DNA of 55,478 bases from NCBI GenBank assembly GCA_027451825.1, contig DAIDHZ010000011.1, positions 1 through 55,478 of the forward strand, written 5' to 3'. Positions 34,527 to 43,375 of this stretch are shown here, piece by piece. This DNA comes from Chlamydiota bacterium (GTDB lineage Bacteria > Chlamydiota > Chlamydiia > Chlamydiales > SM23-39). A model generated the notes under the pieces. The model saw nothing but the letters and a program-made list of their open reading frames with translations, had not been told where the DNA came from and made no database searches. The translations under genes and the position numbers were made by a program. Within the stretch, counting starts at the first letter, position 1, and each line of letters begins with the position of its first letter.

Positions 34527-34805
34527 ATGAAAGATTTAGCAGAAAATAATTTGATTCGTTTCACGAACCTAACACGTAAAAAAAATGGCATTTATGCCAA
34601 TTTTAAAGTGAAGGGGTTAAAGAATGGGGTTACCTTATCCGCCTCTTTTTCTGTAGATATTAATTCTTTGGAATTGAATCCCGGTGATTCTTTGGAAAAG
34701 ATCATTGAGGAGTGCGCAAAACACGGTCTTAAAGAATTTAAGAGATCGGAGTTCCAATTTGAAGGAATTTCTTCAGTTTCTTGCGATAGTTTAGTCTCTA
34801 TCTAA
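34527..34805 (+). CDS. Small protein of unknown function upstream of tRNA-Pro
   Basis: 92 residues from the ATG at 34527, with GGGAG 8 nt upstream; an upstream in-frame TTG is not needed. A hydrophilic alpha/beta protein (LIRFTNLTRKKNGIYANFKV, LNPGDSLEKIIEECAKHGLKEF) without signal peptide or motif that I recognise. It is the third gene in the row after the Cys-repeat and half-U-box genes and ends 7 bp before tRNA-Pro. Confidence 0.65.
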   Translation: MKDLAENNLIRFTNLTRKKNGIYANFKVKGLKNGVTLSASFSVDINSLELNPGDSLEKIIEECAKHGLKEFKRSEFQFEGISSVSCDSLVSI

Positions 34806-34812
34806 TGTTTAT

Positions 34813-34887
34813 CTGGGTGTAGCGCAGCTTGGCTAGCGCGTTTGCATGGGGTGCAAGAGGTCGGAGGTTCAAATCCTCTCACCCAGA
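34813..34887 (+). tRNA. tRNA-Pro (anticodon GGG)
   Basis: Acceptor arms CTGGGTG and CACCCAG pair perfectly. D-stem GCGC/GCGC, anticodon stem TTTGC/GCAAG with loop ATGGGGT (anticodon GGG), T-arm GGAGG-TTCAAAT-CCTCT, discriminator A. CCA is not encoded. The proline-decoding GGG anticodon reads CCC/CCU. A gene-poor, foreign-looking segment begins right after it. Confidence 0.95.
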
Positions 34888-35005
34888 TTCTTTTATATCC
34901 AATCACTTACAAAAAATCCGGCTATGCCACAAAAACCTCAAAACTGCTGATTGTGGCGGATATGTGGCGGATGGCTCCTCAGTACAACAGAAGATATCTC
35001 AATGA

Positions 35006-35547
35006 ACCAAAAAATTATTACCGCTTCTTCAATTTACTTACGCCTCATGGCACGAAAACCCCCCTTCTGAACAACAAGTTCTCCTTAATCTCATAAATAC
35101 TGAAGGCTTCATTTTAGAAGATGCCATAGACGAACTACTATCCACATTTCGAGGAGGCATAACAATCCACTGAGGTGAAATTTTTGAAAAAGCACCACAC
35201 CGAGAAAATATGTGCCCTGAAATCGACCTATGGATTCAAAGCGGCAATTACATCTTCCTATTAGAATCAAAAAAATCTATTTACGAATGGGTCTTTCTCC
35301 AAAATCAAGACAGCCCAAAAGACGTCCATTTGATTACCGGACCAAACAAAACGGTTTCTACCCACAACAGAACTATCAAAAATATTGATTGCGTTAGCAA
35401 ACAAGGCTAGAAATATTGCCGGAAGATGACAAACTCGCACTGCGTAGACAAGACCTCAAAAAAAGAATAGAAACATTCCGTTACCCATTCGCAGCGATAG
35501 AGAAGATTTCATTCATGCCGCCGTCAGGCAAACGCTATTCAACCTAG
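35006..35547 (+). pseudogene. Decayed gene with a PD-(D/E)XK-like nuclease motif
   Basis: One frame runs from 35006 through an in-frame TGA (35171) to a TAG (35408); the reading then continues in another frame (35407-35547, EILPEDDKLALRRQDLKKRI). The segment CPEIDLWIQSGNYIFLLESK has the spacing of an Asp strand followed by E-x-K, as in PD-(D/E)XK nucleases and related host-genome nuclease-like proteins. No intact start is found. The stretch is A/C-rich on the + strand, opposite to the G-rich surroundings, which suggests it moved in from elsewhere. The remainder of 34888-35700 holds no intact gene. Confidence 0.5.
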
Positions 35548-35700
35548 AAATGCTTATTCACTCTCCATCACAAGGCAATACATGGCGAGGAAAGAGTCAT
35601 CGTATTTTCGTCCCTGTCATCGTGACGAATACTTTTTTATTTTCTTGCAGTTACAGTCAGAAGGACATAAACGAACAGGCGGATTTGACCAAAATAAGTC

Positions 35701-36516
35701 TCAATCCGATTGCTTCTTTTGCTTGGCCCATGCCATCGGCGATCTCGCCTCTGGACCGATATGGTAGGGCGCAGGAAGTTGTAACGGTTTTTTCTTTTGC
35801 GCAGCGAGACGCAGCATTGCGGAAAGGGGCAGATGAGAATCTACGAATACGTGAAATCGCCATGCCTGATCGATTCCTTTGGGATGGTTGAGCAATATGT
35901 TATGATTTGCCAATGGAAGCAATGATTGCAAAAAGAGAGCTCTAATTTCCCATCCATTGATTGCAAGCACAGTGGTTGTCTCAAGCGTTATAGCTAAATC
36001 TCCCAACTCTCCTGTTTGGAATGTGTTTTGTTTGTCATCAATGAAATTGCCATAAAAGTGACGAGGATGCATCGTCTTTTTATCGGTAACAGGCGCTAAC
36101 AACCATAAGATGGAATATCGATTGATTCCATTGGGGGGCGATAAAAACACTGTGCTTGGGTCATAGGCAGCATTCCCTAAAGGCGCAACATCAAAATGAA
36201 ATGACTCTACCCCTAGGATTAGAAGCGTCTTATCGGGATCATTCATGGGACTACGGTCGCATATCTCTCCTTTGAAGAGCTTTTTCCCGCCCTCTTCTTC
36301 TTTCATATGGCTATGGCCTGAATTATGAAAAGAACGATGTGCGGTCTCCATGTTCTTGTAAGTGCCGCTGCTCAAATCGAAGACTTTCGTCTTGGAATTG
36401 CCCAAATCCATGTTGTAGTAAACATTCATCGATTGATCACGCACCTTTACACAAAAATTTCCCAGCTGAACAAATTTTTGAGGTGTCCCAAGAGCTAAAT
36501 GTACCTGTTCCTTCAT
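35701..36516 (-). CDS. Unknown protein coupled to DinD
   Basis: 271 residues from the ATG at 36516 (AAAGGAAG 5 nt upstream); a GTG overlapping the dinD stop would add 11 residues. I do not recognise it. It is soluble, with no signal peptide; polar, with strings such as YYNMDLGNSKTKVFDLSSG, HSHMKEEEGGKKLFKGEICD and HPRHFYGNFIDDKQNTF. The C-terminus is basic. It lies directly downstream of dinD, so the two are probably co-expressed, possibly as a damage-induced or defence pair within an island. Confidence 0.65.
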   Translation of the reverse strand: MKEQVHLALGTPQKFVQLGNFCVKVRDQSMNVYYNMDLGNSKTKVFDLSSGTYKNMETAHRSFHNSGHSHMKEEEGGKKLFKGEICDRSPMNDPDKTLLILGVESFHFDVAPLGNAAYDPSTVFLSPPNGINRYSILWLLAPVTDKKTMHPRHFYGNFIDDKQNTFQTGELGDLAITLETTTVLAINGWEIRALFLQSLLPLANHNILLNHPKGIDQAWRFHVFVDSHLPLSAMLRLAAQKKKPLQLPAPYHIGPEARSPMAWAKQKKQSD

Positions 36517-36545
36517 CAATACTTCCTTTGTAGAAACCTCCCTTC

Positions 36546-37409
36546 TCACAATCCGTGGGACACATCAACTTTCTCTATAGATTTTTGGTTCATTTCTTTT
36601 TCCAGTTGAACAACTCCTTTTTCAGCAACAGGTAGGTCCTCTGGCATAGTGCCGCCCAATTCTTTGATCGTTTGACGAACTTTTCTACCCACTTCAAAGT
36701 GGGTTTGATTCGCTTTGTTTTTACCTTGAATGTTGTCCCGGCGTAGCTTTTCTTCCGCTTGGGTAGCTCTAAAGAGATTGGCGGCCAGTTCCGTACTGCC
36801 CATGTGATCTAAAATCTTTTGACTCTTTTTTAGTCCTTTATGTTGATGAATTCCTTTTGCGTCCAAACCACCATAAAGACCCTTATACCCATGGTTTTGA
36901 AAGACAGCGAAGTCAAGAGGAGTTTCAACTCCTGCTTGTTGGGCAGTTTCAACAAGAAGTTTGTTGTGCTCGCAAAGTTCATTTCTTAAGAATAGACGTT
37001 TTTCATCTTCTTTTAGCTGCTGGAAAGCCTTATTATCAGCTAGCTCTTGCCTTCGAGTTTGGATTGCAAAATAGGTCTGACCGTTTGCAATAACAGGCTT
37101 GGCTGGATCACCGTTTTGTACAACCAAATAGCAGGCGTAGCGAGACAGTCTCACGTCTGCAGCTGGTCGCTGAGCCCCTTTGCCAATTTCGATCATATCG
37201 GTGACATCAACGAAATGATCTTCGATATCGAGCCCGCTGTTTATACATGCTTCTTTTGCTTTCTCAATTACGTTAAGAAAATTTCGATAATCATTGTATT
37301 CCAGTGCTTTAGCTAGCTTTCGGGCACTCCAAAACTCACAACCATCTTCTTCCTCTCGAAGGGATTCAAAAGTTTGATGATGGGTAGTTTCAACCAAATC
37401 TTTGCTCAT
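36546..37409 (-). CDS. dinD: DNA-damage-inducible protein D homologue
   Basis: 287 residues. FWSARKLAKALEYNDYRNFLNVIEKAKEAC and the ADVRLSRYACYLVVQNGDP region are characteristic of DinD, an SOS-induced protein of E. coli reported to inhibit RecA filament formation. The N-terminal part is BRO/antirepressor-like, a fold common in phage proteins. It is often found in genomic islands. Full length. No LexA box was recognised upstream; the region upstream holds a family A repeat. Confidence 0.85.
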   Translation of the reverse strand: MSKDLVETTHHQTFESLREEEDGCEFWSARKLAKALEYNDYRNFLNVIEKAKEACINSGLDIEDHFVDVTDMIEIGKGAQRPAADVRLSRYACYLVVQNGDPAKPVIANGQTYFAIQTRRQELADNKAFQQLKEDEKRLFLRNELCEHNKLLVETAQQAGVETPLDFAVFQNHGYKGLYGGLDAKGIHQHKGLKKSQKILDHMGSTELAANLFRATQAEEKLRRDNIQGKNKANQTHFEVGRKVRQTIKELGGTMPEDLPVAEKGVVQLEKEMNQKSIEKVDVSHGL

Positions 37410-37520
37410 TTCTTAATCTCCTATCGTTTTAGAGTTTTTTTGCTCATTATCATGTGGCGGATGAATCCACGTGATAAGCGAAGCTACAGTGTAAGAAAAT
37501 ATTTCGACTTAAATCAAGGT

Positions 37521-37653
37521 ATACCGCTCGTGAATCAAGAATCGGTTTTTGGCGACTCGGCTTTACCTCCAGATTCGTATGCTCACTCGTGCCGTTGTCG
37601 AATTTGAGGGAGCCTCCTTGCCAAATTCCCGATTCTTTAAGTTGTTTCGGTAT
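37521..37653. repeat. Family A repeat, shorter mixed-end copy
   Basis: The left end ATACCGCTCGTGAATCAAGAATCGG is like copy 1; the right end CCGATTCTTTAAGTTGTTTCGGTAT is like the 39901 copy. At 133 bp it is shorter, missing part of the interior. It occupies most of the 326-bp gap 37410-37735, together with the operator-like palindrome at 37674. Confidence 0.8.
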
Positions 37654-37673
37654 TTCTTAGGATAGGTTCCTTA

Positions 37674-37690
37674 TGTAAAGCGGCTTTACA
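37674..37690. promoter_or_regulatory. Candidate operator TGTAAA-N5-TTTACA, second copy
   Basis: TGTAAAGCGGCTTTACA matches the site at 2384-2400 at 16 of 17 positions. It lies 45 bp before the first ATG of the next gene, and upstream of the SulP gene, a suitable place for a regulator to act. A third match (TGTAAAACAGCTTTACA, 13584-13600) is inside the GspL-like coding sequence and may be chance. Confidence 0.4.
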
Positions 37691-37735
37691 ATCTTGTGTG
37701 GATATTCAAGTGAGTATTGAAGAACTTTTTCAGAA

Positions 37736-38182
37736 ATGGTGTGGAATTTTGTCAGATGGTATGATGATGAAAATTTTTTTGAGGTGTTTGTGAAAGTGAC
37801 TTTGATTACAAGACTGAATTTTGGAAATCCTCCGATTTCAAAACCGCATGATTTACGTGTGCGTCAATTGTTTCAGGGAATTCATTTTGAGTCCTTGGAA
37901 AATGGGAAACGAGAAATCGGAGGGGTTGTTTCTCGAATTGATTCTGGATGGAGGGTTTGTTTTGATTTGCAAGTAGAAGAAAGTTCGGAGGGGCTGGTTG
38001 TAAAGGATGTGGATGGACGTGTATGTTCTCAATATAAAATTCATCGCATTCATAACAGAGATGGAGATGGGATTTTGTTTTTGAAGATGGATCATCATGG
38101 GCGATGGCAGATTCCTGAAAATGAAAAATTGCTTCAAAAAGGCTCTGACAAGAATCGTTATTTTGTGATTCAGAGAAAATAG
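37736..38182 (+). CDS. Hypothetical protein upstream of the SulP transporter
   Basis: 148 residues in this frame, soluble and beta-rich (GGVVSRIDSGWRVCFDLQVEE, KDVDGRVCSQYKIHRIHNRDGDGILFLK). I recognise no family. The N-terminus is uncertain: the bases before VKVTLITRLNFG are open in two frames (MVWNFVRWYDD here, SIEELFQKWCGILSD in the other), so the true start or a frameshift cannot be settled. It precedes the SulP gene by 40 bp in the same direction. Confidence 0.6.
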   Translation: MVWNFVRWYDDENFFEVFVKVTLITRLNFGNPPISKPHDLRVRQLFQGIHFESLENGKREIGGVVSRIDSGWRVCFDLQVEESSEGLVVKDVDGRVCSQYKIHRIHNRDGDGILFLKMDHHGRWQIPENEKLLQKGSDKNRYFVIQRK

Positions 38183-38222
38183 TGTCTTTTCTTTTATTGA
38201 GAAAAGAGTCATTAAAACGAAT

Positions 38223-39917
38223 ATGAAGAAGAGCTACTGGCATGAATTTATTCCCAAATCTTGGGAATATGTTTGGAAGAAATATAGTTGGGGCTTGTTT
38301 AAGAGCGATCTTCTTGCAGGAATGACTGTAGGAGTTGTTGCTTTGCCTCTTTCGATGGCTTTAGCCATTGCTTCAGGTGTTTCTCCTGAAAGAGGATTAT
38401 ATACAGCGATTATTGCCGGTTTTTTGATCTCTTTATTAGGCGGAAGTCGATTTCAGATTGGAGGTCCAACCGGTGCTTTTGTTGTTGTTTTATATAACAT
38501 TGTGCAACGCAGTGGATATGGCGAATTGGTTCTCATCACCCTTTTTGCAGGATGTCTTCTTTTAATCGCTGCATTTTCACGGCTGGGACGGTGGGTGAAA
38601 TATATCCCTTATCCGTTGGTGATCGGGTTTACAACGGGAATCGCCGTGATTATTTTCTCTTCTCAGGTAAAGGATTTTTTAGGGCTTAAAATAGAGAACT
38701 TGCCGGCCGATTTTATTCCAAAATGGACAGCCATTTTTTCAAATATAAGTACATTTGATGCGACAACGTTTTGTGTTGCATTTGGAACTTTGATGCTGAT
38801 TCTGGGCATTCGCCGTTTTATTCCTGTTGTGCCATGGGGAATTGTTGCCGTTGTCGTTGCAACTTTAGCGACTTCCGTGTTTGATTTGCCGGTAGAAACC
38901 ATTATGATGCGCTACGGAGAGATGAAGAGAACTCTTCCCTTTCCTGAGATCCCGGCATTGCCTCAGTTCATTGATTGGCATTTATTCATTCAAGATGCAT
39001 TCACAGTTGCTTTTTTGGCGGCCATTGAATCTTTGTTGTCGGCAATTGTTGCAGACGGCATGGGAGGAGGTAGGTATCGAGCGAATGCAGAGCTCATGGG
39101 ACAAGGATTTGCAAATATGGCTTCTGTGATGTTTGGAGGAATTCCGGCAACCGGCGCCATTGCTAGAACAGCGACCAGTATTAAAACGGGAGCTAAGACA
39201 CCTGTTGCAGGGATGATTCATGCAGTGACTTTATTTTTGATGCTGCTACTTTTTGCCCCTTGGATTAGTCAAGTTCCCCTTGCTGCGCTTTCTGCTGTGT
39301 TGATGATGGTTGCATGGAACATGAGCGAGCTTCATCATTTTTTTCACCTTTTTAAGGCTCCCTTAGGAGATATCGGAGTTTTGCTTTCTACTTTTTTATT
39401 AACGGTGTTTGTGGATTTGACGGTGGCTGTTGAAGTCGGAATGATTTTGGGTGCTTTTTTATTCATGAAACGAGTGAGCGATATTTCAAAAGTGACATCG
39501 TTGGATAAATTGGAAAAAGAAGAAGAAGGTGTTGATTTAGATGCGACTGAAAAAAAGAAAGTGCCGCCTCATGTGGAAGTCTATGAAATCTCCGGACCTT
39601 TTTTCTTTGGAATTGCCTACAGCTTAAAAAATGTCCTTGCGAATTTTGAATTTCCTCCAAAAGCCTTTATCTTGCGGATGCGTAAAGTTCCGGTGATTGA
39701 TGCAAGCGGCATGCAGGCGCTGACTGAATTGATTTTGAGATGTAAAAAACAGAACATTATCTTCATTCTTTCGGGAGTTAGCCCTCAGTTGCTAGATTCT
39801 TTAAAAAAGTTTAAGTTGATTGATCTTGTAGGTAAAGATCACATTTTTTCGAATATCGATCTTGCTTTGAAATATTTAGAAAACCCTCATGCTCCTGGAT
39901 ATACCGAAACAACTTGA
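38223..39917 (+). CDS. SulP-family anion transporter with STAS domain
   Basis: 564 residues. The N-terminal SulP core of about 12-14 membrane segments begins with LAGMTVGVVALPLSMALAIA and SPERGLYTAIIAGF, and contains QIGGPTGAFVVVLY, the substrate-site signature. A cytoplasmic STAS domain at about 440-550 includes VPVIDASGMQALTELI. Substrates in the family are sulfate, bicarbonate or C4-dicarboxylates; the sequence does not decide. Its last residues (GYTETT) and stop codon are encoded by the family A repeat at 39901, so the native C-terminus was probably replaced. Confidence 0.92.
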   Translation: MKKSYWHEFIPKSWEYVWKKYSWGLFKSDLLAGMTVGVVALPLSMALAIASGVSPERGLYTAIIAGFLISLLGGSRFQIGGPTGAFVVVLYNIVQRSGYGELVLITLFAGCLLLIAAFSRLGRWVKYIPYPLVIGFTTGIAVIIFSSQVKDFLGLKIENLPADFIPKWTAIFSNISTFDATTFCVAFGTLMLILGIRRFIPVVPWGIVAVVVATLATSVFDLPVETIMMRYGEMKRTLPFPEIPALPQFIDWHLFIQDAFTVAFLAAIESLLSAIVADGMGGGRYRANAELMGQGFANMASVMFGGIPATGAIARTATSIKTGAKTPVAGMIHAVTLFLMLLLFAPWISQVPLAALSAVLMMVAWNMSELHHFFHLFKAPLGDIGVLLSTFLLTVFVDLTVAVEVGMILGAFLFMKRVSDISKVTSLDKLEKEEEGVDLDATEKKKVPPHVEVYEISGPFFFGIAYSLKNVLANFEFPPKAFILRMRKVPVIDASGMQALTELILRCKKQNIIFILSGVSPQLLDSLKKFKLIDLVGKDHIFSNIDLALKYLENPHAPGYTETT

Positions 39918-40062
39918 AGAATCGGTTTTTGGCTGCGTCGAATTTACCTCGAAATTCTTATTCTCACTCGCGCCTTGCCTCTCGGCAATGGTCGCGCGCT
40001 CCGAATAAAAATTTCGAGGATTCTCCTTGCCAAATTCCCGATTCTTTAAGTTGTTTCGGTAT
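39901..40062. repeat. Family A repeat, 162 bp, between convergent genes
   Basis: ATACCGAAACAACTTGAAGAATCGG at the left and its inverted form with one difference at the right. Reading inward from either end gives (Y/I)-T-E-T-T-stop, and this is how both neighbours (SulP and the YopJ-like protein) terminate. It is an inverted near-identical copy of 32934-33095, so the 6.8 kb between them is flanked by inverted repeats. Confidence 0.92.
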
Positions 40063-41335
40063 AAATTCTAAAATCTCGAATCAGTGTTGTTCGTTCCAGT
40101 GCTTGAATTTGCTCTTTGGGAAGTTTTAACAAATCATTCAAAAGCTGATAATACTCAACGTTTTTAGCATCGATCCATCTGTTTTTTTCGAGCGTATCTT
40201 GATGGAGTTTAATCGCATCTGTGAGCTCCATTCCTTCTAGATGTTGCATATCCTCGCTCAATTTTAAGGATTTTTGACTTTTTTTACATTGCTCGACGTA
40301 TTGAGAAACGACCTTTCTAGATTGTGTAGAAATCATGACATTTGGAGGAAAGAGATCTACATTGGCAATTTTAAAAGTGGAATTCACTACTTTTAATTTT
40401 CGCGGTTTTATTTTTTGAATAAAATGAGGATCCTTTAAAAATTGGATTGCATCTTGAATTGCAAAAACAAAACAGCCGCGTCCACTATGCTGTCTTTTGA
40501 TATTTGCACTAAACACTGTACAATCCGTATTGGAAAGTTTTGAATTCATGATTGCTTTCACTGCAACGCCTCCATATTCAGAAGATCCCCAAGCATTGAT
40601 CACTTTTCTTAAATTACATTGATTAAAATCATTTTTAGAAACTGTATGAACATAGTCTTGATATGAAGTATTTACAAGAGGATCGAACATGACAATCGAT
40701 AAACGATGATTCTCTTTTTGAATTCCGATGGCTACTTTATGTGTATTTTGCGGGAGATTTGGATTTACCTCGTAATATGCGCTTGGAATAATAAAAACAC
40801 ATCTTTGATCATGGGATTGCGCAGCGATTTTTCCCAATTCTGATTGAAATGCTTGTATACTTTCACAAACGAATAATTGGTTTTCTAGATTTAGCTTTTT
40901 TGCGATATATGACGTGATTAATCCAACGCCTCGCATGGTTAGATAACACCATCCAACAAAAGGTCTTTGTTGAGCGTTTAAAGAAGCATCTAAATTTTTT
41001 TCTAATTGTTTATGATGATTTCGACACTCATCAATTAATTGACCCCATTCTCTGTCGCTTAATGAAGTGGTCTTTTGCAAATTAGATGGGTTTGGCGACA
41101 TTAAATATTTTTTTTGATTCTCGATTATTTCATCATTGATGGGATTTGGTTCAATGGGAGGAGGATCGGAGGTTAATAGACTATATACACTAAAGGCAGT
41201 CATCCCTATTCCGATGGAAGGGCGAAAGAATTGTCGAAATGAGTTAAAAAATAATTTTGATATAGGGTTCGCATATTCTGCAGGTCGGGCAAATTGTCCG
41301 GATGGATTAAAAAACAATCTTGATAATGAAATCAT
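40046..41335 (-). CDS. YopJ-like (C55 family) candidate secreted effector
   Basis: 429 residues, not a housekeeping protein. The middle region resembles YopJ/AvrRxv acetyltransferases: a His in NTHKVAIGIQ (about 202), an acidic residue after a beta strand in SIVMFDPLVN (about 222), and a Cys at the start of a helix in SGRGCFVFAIQDAIQFLKD (about 291). This is the His-Glu/Asp-Cys order of the family's catalytic triad. The N-terminus is Asn/Phe/Pro-rich with a weak hydrophobic stretch (IGIGMTAFSVYSLL), compatible with type III secretion. YopJ proteins acetylate host kinases or histones, or cleave ubiquitin-like tags. The C-terminal YTETT comes from the repeat. The His-Cys spacing is longer than in YopJ itself. 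Confidence 0.5.
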   Translation of the reverse strand: MISLSRLFFNPSGQFARPAEYANPISKLFFNSFRQFFRPSIGIGMTAFSVYSLLTSDPPPIEPNPINDEIIENQKKYLMSPNPSNLQKTTSLSDREWGQLIDECRNHHKQLEKNLDASLNAQQRPFVGWCYLTMRGVGLITSYIAKKLNLENQLFVCESIQAFQSELGKIAAQSHDQRCVFIIPSAYYEVNPNLPQNTHKVAIGIQKENHRLSIVMFDPLVNTSYQDYVHTVSKNDFNQCNLRKVINAWGSSEYGGVAVKAIMNSKLSNTDCTVFSANIKRQHSGRGCFVFAIQDAIQFLKDPHFIQKIKPRKLKVVNSTFKIANVDLFPPNVMISTQSRKVVSQYVEQCKKSQKSLKLSEDMQHLEGMELTDAIKLHQDTLEKNRWIDAKNVEYYQLLNDLLKLPKEQIQALERTTLIRDFRIYTETT

Positions 41336-41398
41336 TATAAATACATATTATTAATATGTATTTATTATACTGTAATTCAATTTAAATTTCATTTAATA

Positions 41399-43375
41399 CT
41401 ATTGGACGATGGCGAGGCTTTGGTAGTAGCGCATGAGATCCCTTGCGCGGGCGGCATCTTCAAAGCGAAGCTCCTTGGAGGCTTTTCTCATTTCGGCCTC
41501 GTATTCTTTGATCTTTTTCTCGATGTCTTTGGTCTCTTTAGGTGGAAGTTCTTGGATTTGAAGAGGTTTTGACTCGAGCCCAAAAATTTCTTCCAAAGAG
41601 CGCGATTCTTCTCTTTTTGTGGACCTGGGGGTGATGTTGTTGTCTTCGTTGTATTTCTGTTGAAGAGCTCTTCGATTTTGGGTGATTCGGACTGTATTTT
41701 CGATGGCTTTGGTTTGTTTGTCGGCATAGAGAATGACCCTTCCATGGACATTTCTAGCGGCCCTCCCGCAGGTTTGGATAAGGGCGGTTTCAGAGCGTAA
41801 AAACCCCTCTTTATCGGCATCTAAAACGACAACGAGCGATACCTCAGGAAGATCAAGCCCTTCTCGTAAGAGGTTGACGCCGACAAGGACATCAAATTGC
41901 CCTTCTCGAAGAGCTTTGAGGATTTGGACGCGCTCTAAAGTATCGATGTCGGAATGAAGATATTTTGCTTTGACTCCAATTTCATTGAGATATTTGGAAA
42001 GATCTTCAGAGAGTTTTTTGGTGAGCGTGGTGACAAGAATTCTTCTTTTTTTCTCTGTTTCAAGACGAATTTCTTCAAGACAATCGTCGACTTGGTTTGT
42101 GGCAGGACGAAGTTCGATGATGGGATCTAAAAGACCTGTGGGTCTAATGATTTGCTCAATCACCTCTCCTTGTGCTTCATGGATTTCCCATTCTCCCGGA
42201 GTGGCCGAGACATAGATGGCTCTATGAAATTTTTGATAGGATTCTTCAAATTTTAAAGGGCGGTTATCAAAAGCCGAAGGAAGACGAAATCCGAATTCAA
42301 TGAGAGATTGTTTTCGAGATCGATCTCCATTGTACATGGCGTGAAGTTGCGGAAGCGTTTGATGCGATTCATCGATGACGAGAAGAAAATCTTTTGGAAA
42401 ATAGTCGAGAAGACAGGGAGGCGGATCTCCGGGATTGCGTTTGCTAAAGTGGCGAGAATAGTTTTCAATGCCTTTGCAAAAACCTACTTCACGGATCATT
42501 TCTAGATCGTAATTGGTTCTTTCTTTGATTCTTTGTGCTTCGATGAGACGGTTTTCTTGCGTGAATGTTTCAATTCGCAGCTTTAGCTCTTCTTGAATGG
42601 ATTCGATGGCGCTGAATCGGACGTGCTCGGGAGTGACAAAGTGAGATCCCGGATAGATGGTGATTTTCTCGATTCTTGCTTTGATCTTTCCTGTTAAAGG
42701 ATCAATGGCGCTGAGTCTTTCAATTTCGTCTCCAAAAAATTCAATTCGATAGGCAATATCATCTTCATAGGCAGGGACAATTTCTAATACATCTCCTCTT
42801 GCTCGAAATGTAGCTCTTGCAAGTTCATAATCATTTCTTGTGTAGTGCATTTCAACAAGATGAAGCAAAATGTCGTCTCTTCGAATCTCTTGCTTTACAT
42901 GCAAATTTAAAAGCATCTGGCTGTAATATTCAGGAGTTCCAAGACCGTAGATGCAAGAGACGGATGCCACGATAAGAACATCAGATCTTTCGATGAGAGA
43001 CCTGGTTGCGCTAAGGCGCATTTTTTCAATGCGGTCATTGATCGCTAAATCTTTTTCAATGTAGGTGTCTGTACGGGCAATGTAGGCTTCCGGTTGGTAA
43101 TAGTCGTAGTAGGAGACGAAATATTCAACGGCATTTTCCGGAAAAAATGACTTAAACTCTTGAAAAAGCTGCGCAGCGAGAGTTTTGTTATGAGCTAAAA
43201 CAAGCGTTGGTTTTTGTATGGCTTGAATAACGTTGGCAACTGAAAATGTTTTCCCGGATCCTGTAATGCCTAAAAGCACCTGCGCTTTTTTTTGAGCTTG
43301 AAGTCCTAAAACAAGCTTTTCAATGGCTTGTTTTTGATCTCCTGCAGGCTTGAAATCAGATTTGAGTTTGAACAT
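41399..43375 (-). CDS. uvrB: Excinuclease ABC subunit B
   Basis: 658 residues. Walker [14 protein letters not shown] near 40, the beta-hairpin [20 protein letters not shown] that probes damaged DNA, helicase motifs [33 protein letters not shown] and [13 protein letters not shown], and a C-terminal UVR domain ([12 protein letters not shown]) that binds UvrC. It verifies lesions in nucleotide-excision repair. Its start lies 20 bp inside the end of the ThyX-like gene, so the pair is coupled. Confidence 0.97.
   Translation of the reverse strand: MFKLKSDFKPAGDQKQAIEKLVLGLQAQKKAQVLLGITGSGKTFSVANVIQAIQKPTLVLAHNKTLAAQLFQEFKSFFPENAVEYFVSYYDYYQPEAYIARTDTYIEKDLAINDRIEKMRLSATRSLIERSDVLIVASVSCIYGLGTPEYYSQMLLNLHVKQEIRRDDILLHLVEMHYTRNDYELARATFRARGDVLEIVPAYEDDIAYRIEFFGDEIERLSAIDPLTGKIKARIEKITIYPGSHFVTPEHVRFSAIESIQEELKLRIETFTQENRLIEAQRIKERTNYDLEMIREVGFCKGIENYSRHFSKRNPGDPPPCLLDYFPKDFLLVIDESHQTLPQLHAMYNGDRSRKQSLIEFGFRLPSAFDNRPLKFEESYQKFHRAIYVSATPGEWEIHEAQGEVIEQIIRPTGLLDPIIELRPATNQVDDCLEEIRLETEKKRRILVTTLTKKLSEDLSKYLNEIGVKAKYLHSDIDTLERVQILKALREGQFDVLVGVNLLREGLDLPEVSLVVVLDADKEGFLRSETALIQTCGRAARNVHGRVILYADKQTKAIENTVRITQNRRALQQKYNEDNNITPRSTKREESRSLEEIFGLESKPLQIQELPPKETKDIEKKIKEYEAEMRKASKELRFEDAARARDLMRYYQSLAIVQ

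Noticed and set aside
34842..35096. Open frame beginning inside tRNA-Pro
   Set aside because: It starts within the tRNA gene, has no ribosome binding site, and overlaps the decayed nuclease frame.
35550..35891. Forward open frame antisense to the end of the 271-aa gene
   Set aside because: It overlaps a longer, better supported reverse gene and has no start signal; probably the tail of the decayed segment plus chance.
34888..37653. Prophage
   Set aside because: No integrase, capsid, terminase or lysis gene; only dinD and a decayed gene suggest an island.
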